From NCBI GenBank assembly GCA_018269055.1, contig JAFDVI010000008.1, positions 12,935 through 65,862 on the forward strand: a stretch of DNA of 52,928 nt, given 5' to 3'. The DNA comes from Acidobacteriota bacterium. GTDB taxonomy: Bacteria; Acidobacteriota; Blastocatellia; RBC074. Position 1 is the first letter of the stretch; each line of letters begins with the position of its first letter. Below the pieces are notes generated by a model. The model made no database searches. It saw only the letters and a list, made by a program, of their open reading frames with translations, and was not told where the DNA came from. The translations under genes and the position numbers were made by a program. Of the stretch, positions 52,821 to 52,928 are shown in pieces.

Positions 52821-52928
52821 TTTTTTTTCTACCGCAGTAGAAGTCACTCAAAATCTTGAGTGTAAAGCAGATGAGCCGCATTCTTCGTCGTCAAATGAAG
52901 AAAGTGCGTGGTCATGAAGGGTGTCGGG
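52821..52928. other. Gap after the permease gene, no gene seen
   Basis: The stop of the DppC-type gene is followed at once by a run of eight T (52821-52828). A small hairpin CACTCAA-AATC-TTGAGTG lies at 52845-52862. No start of a further gene can be recognised before the window ends. Confidence 0.4.

Overview
The window looks like a chromosomal segment of a Gram-negative bacterium. It carries LPS heptosyltransferase, Wza-type export and outer-membrane barrel genes. Base composition is moderate, with one clearly AT-rich stretch at 41.4-42.5 kb. Uma2, YfhO-type membrane proteins, AfsR/SARP-like giant regulators and many short dispersed palindromes occur together, which fits Acidobacteriota (perhaps Blastocatellia). 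That placement is an inference from gene content, not a measured affiliation.

Region 1 (0-16.5 kb) holds housekeeping and envelope genes: a NUDIX hydrolase, an Smr protein, a glutamate-semialdehyde dehydrogenase, a Uma2 nuclease-family protein, a double-thioredoxin protein, shikimate kinase, heptosyltransferase, an alpha/beta hydrolase and a DUF2490 barrel. A convergent pair of paralogous giant YfhO-like membrane proteins, a GT2 glycosyltransferase and an ACT-malic enzyme follow. At least four families of palindromic repeats sit in the gaps here. Two have entered coding sequence, one of them as an in-frame insertion of about 31 codons in the first YfhO gene. Region 2 (16.6-18.1 kb) is a secreted sulfatase.

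Region 3 (18.1-41.25 kb, all minus strand) is one large exopolysaccharide/O-antigen-type locus. Read 5' to 3' it encodes: a small basic protein; Wza; a Wzc-like tyrosine autokinase; a WecA-like initiating transferase with an unusual C-terminal extension; methyltransferase; Wzx flippase; methyltransferase; Wzy-like polymerase; GT4; polysaccharide deacetylase; GNAT; GT4; a three-gene UDP-L-sugar module (RmlD-like reductase, 4,6-dehydratase/5-epimerase, 2-epimerase); WbuB-like GT4; a second O-antigen ligase-like protein; a FecR-like secreted protein ending in seven consecutive cysteines; and a TPR protein with a C-terminal beta-sandwich. The reductase lacks the CapF/FnlB cupin domain, so the sugar is more likely L-RhaNAc/L-QuiNAc than L-FucNAc.

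Region 4 (41.25-42.45 kb) is a 1.2 kb AT-rich gene-free divergent promoter region. It has several inverted repeats and three copies of a 17-bp motif built from 11-bp-spaced direct half-sites. Region 5 (42.45-48.6 kb) has a stand-alone STAND NTPase, a 1108-residue STAND-TPR-winged helix-BTAD regulator, and a secreted subtilase whose N-terminal region is built from GIVATGAD octapeptides. Region 6 (48.7-52.8 kb) has a peptide-ABC-transporter lipoprotein divergent from two permease genes, with a 9-bp perfect inverted repeat in the shared promoter gap. The best candidates for something undescribed are the poly-Cys protein, the octapeptide-repeat subtilase with its giant regulator and motif array, and the in-frame palindrome.
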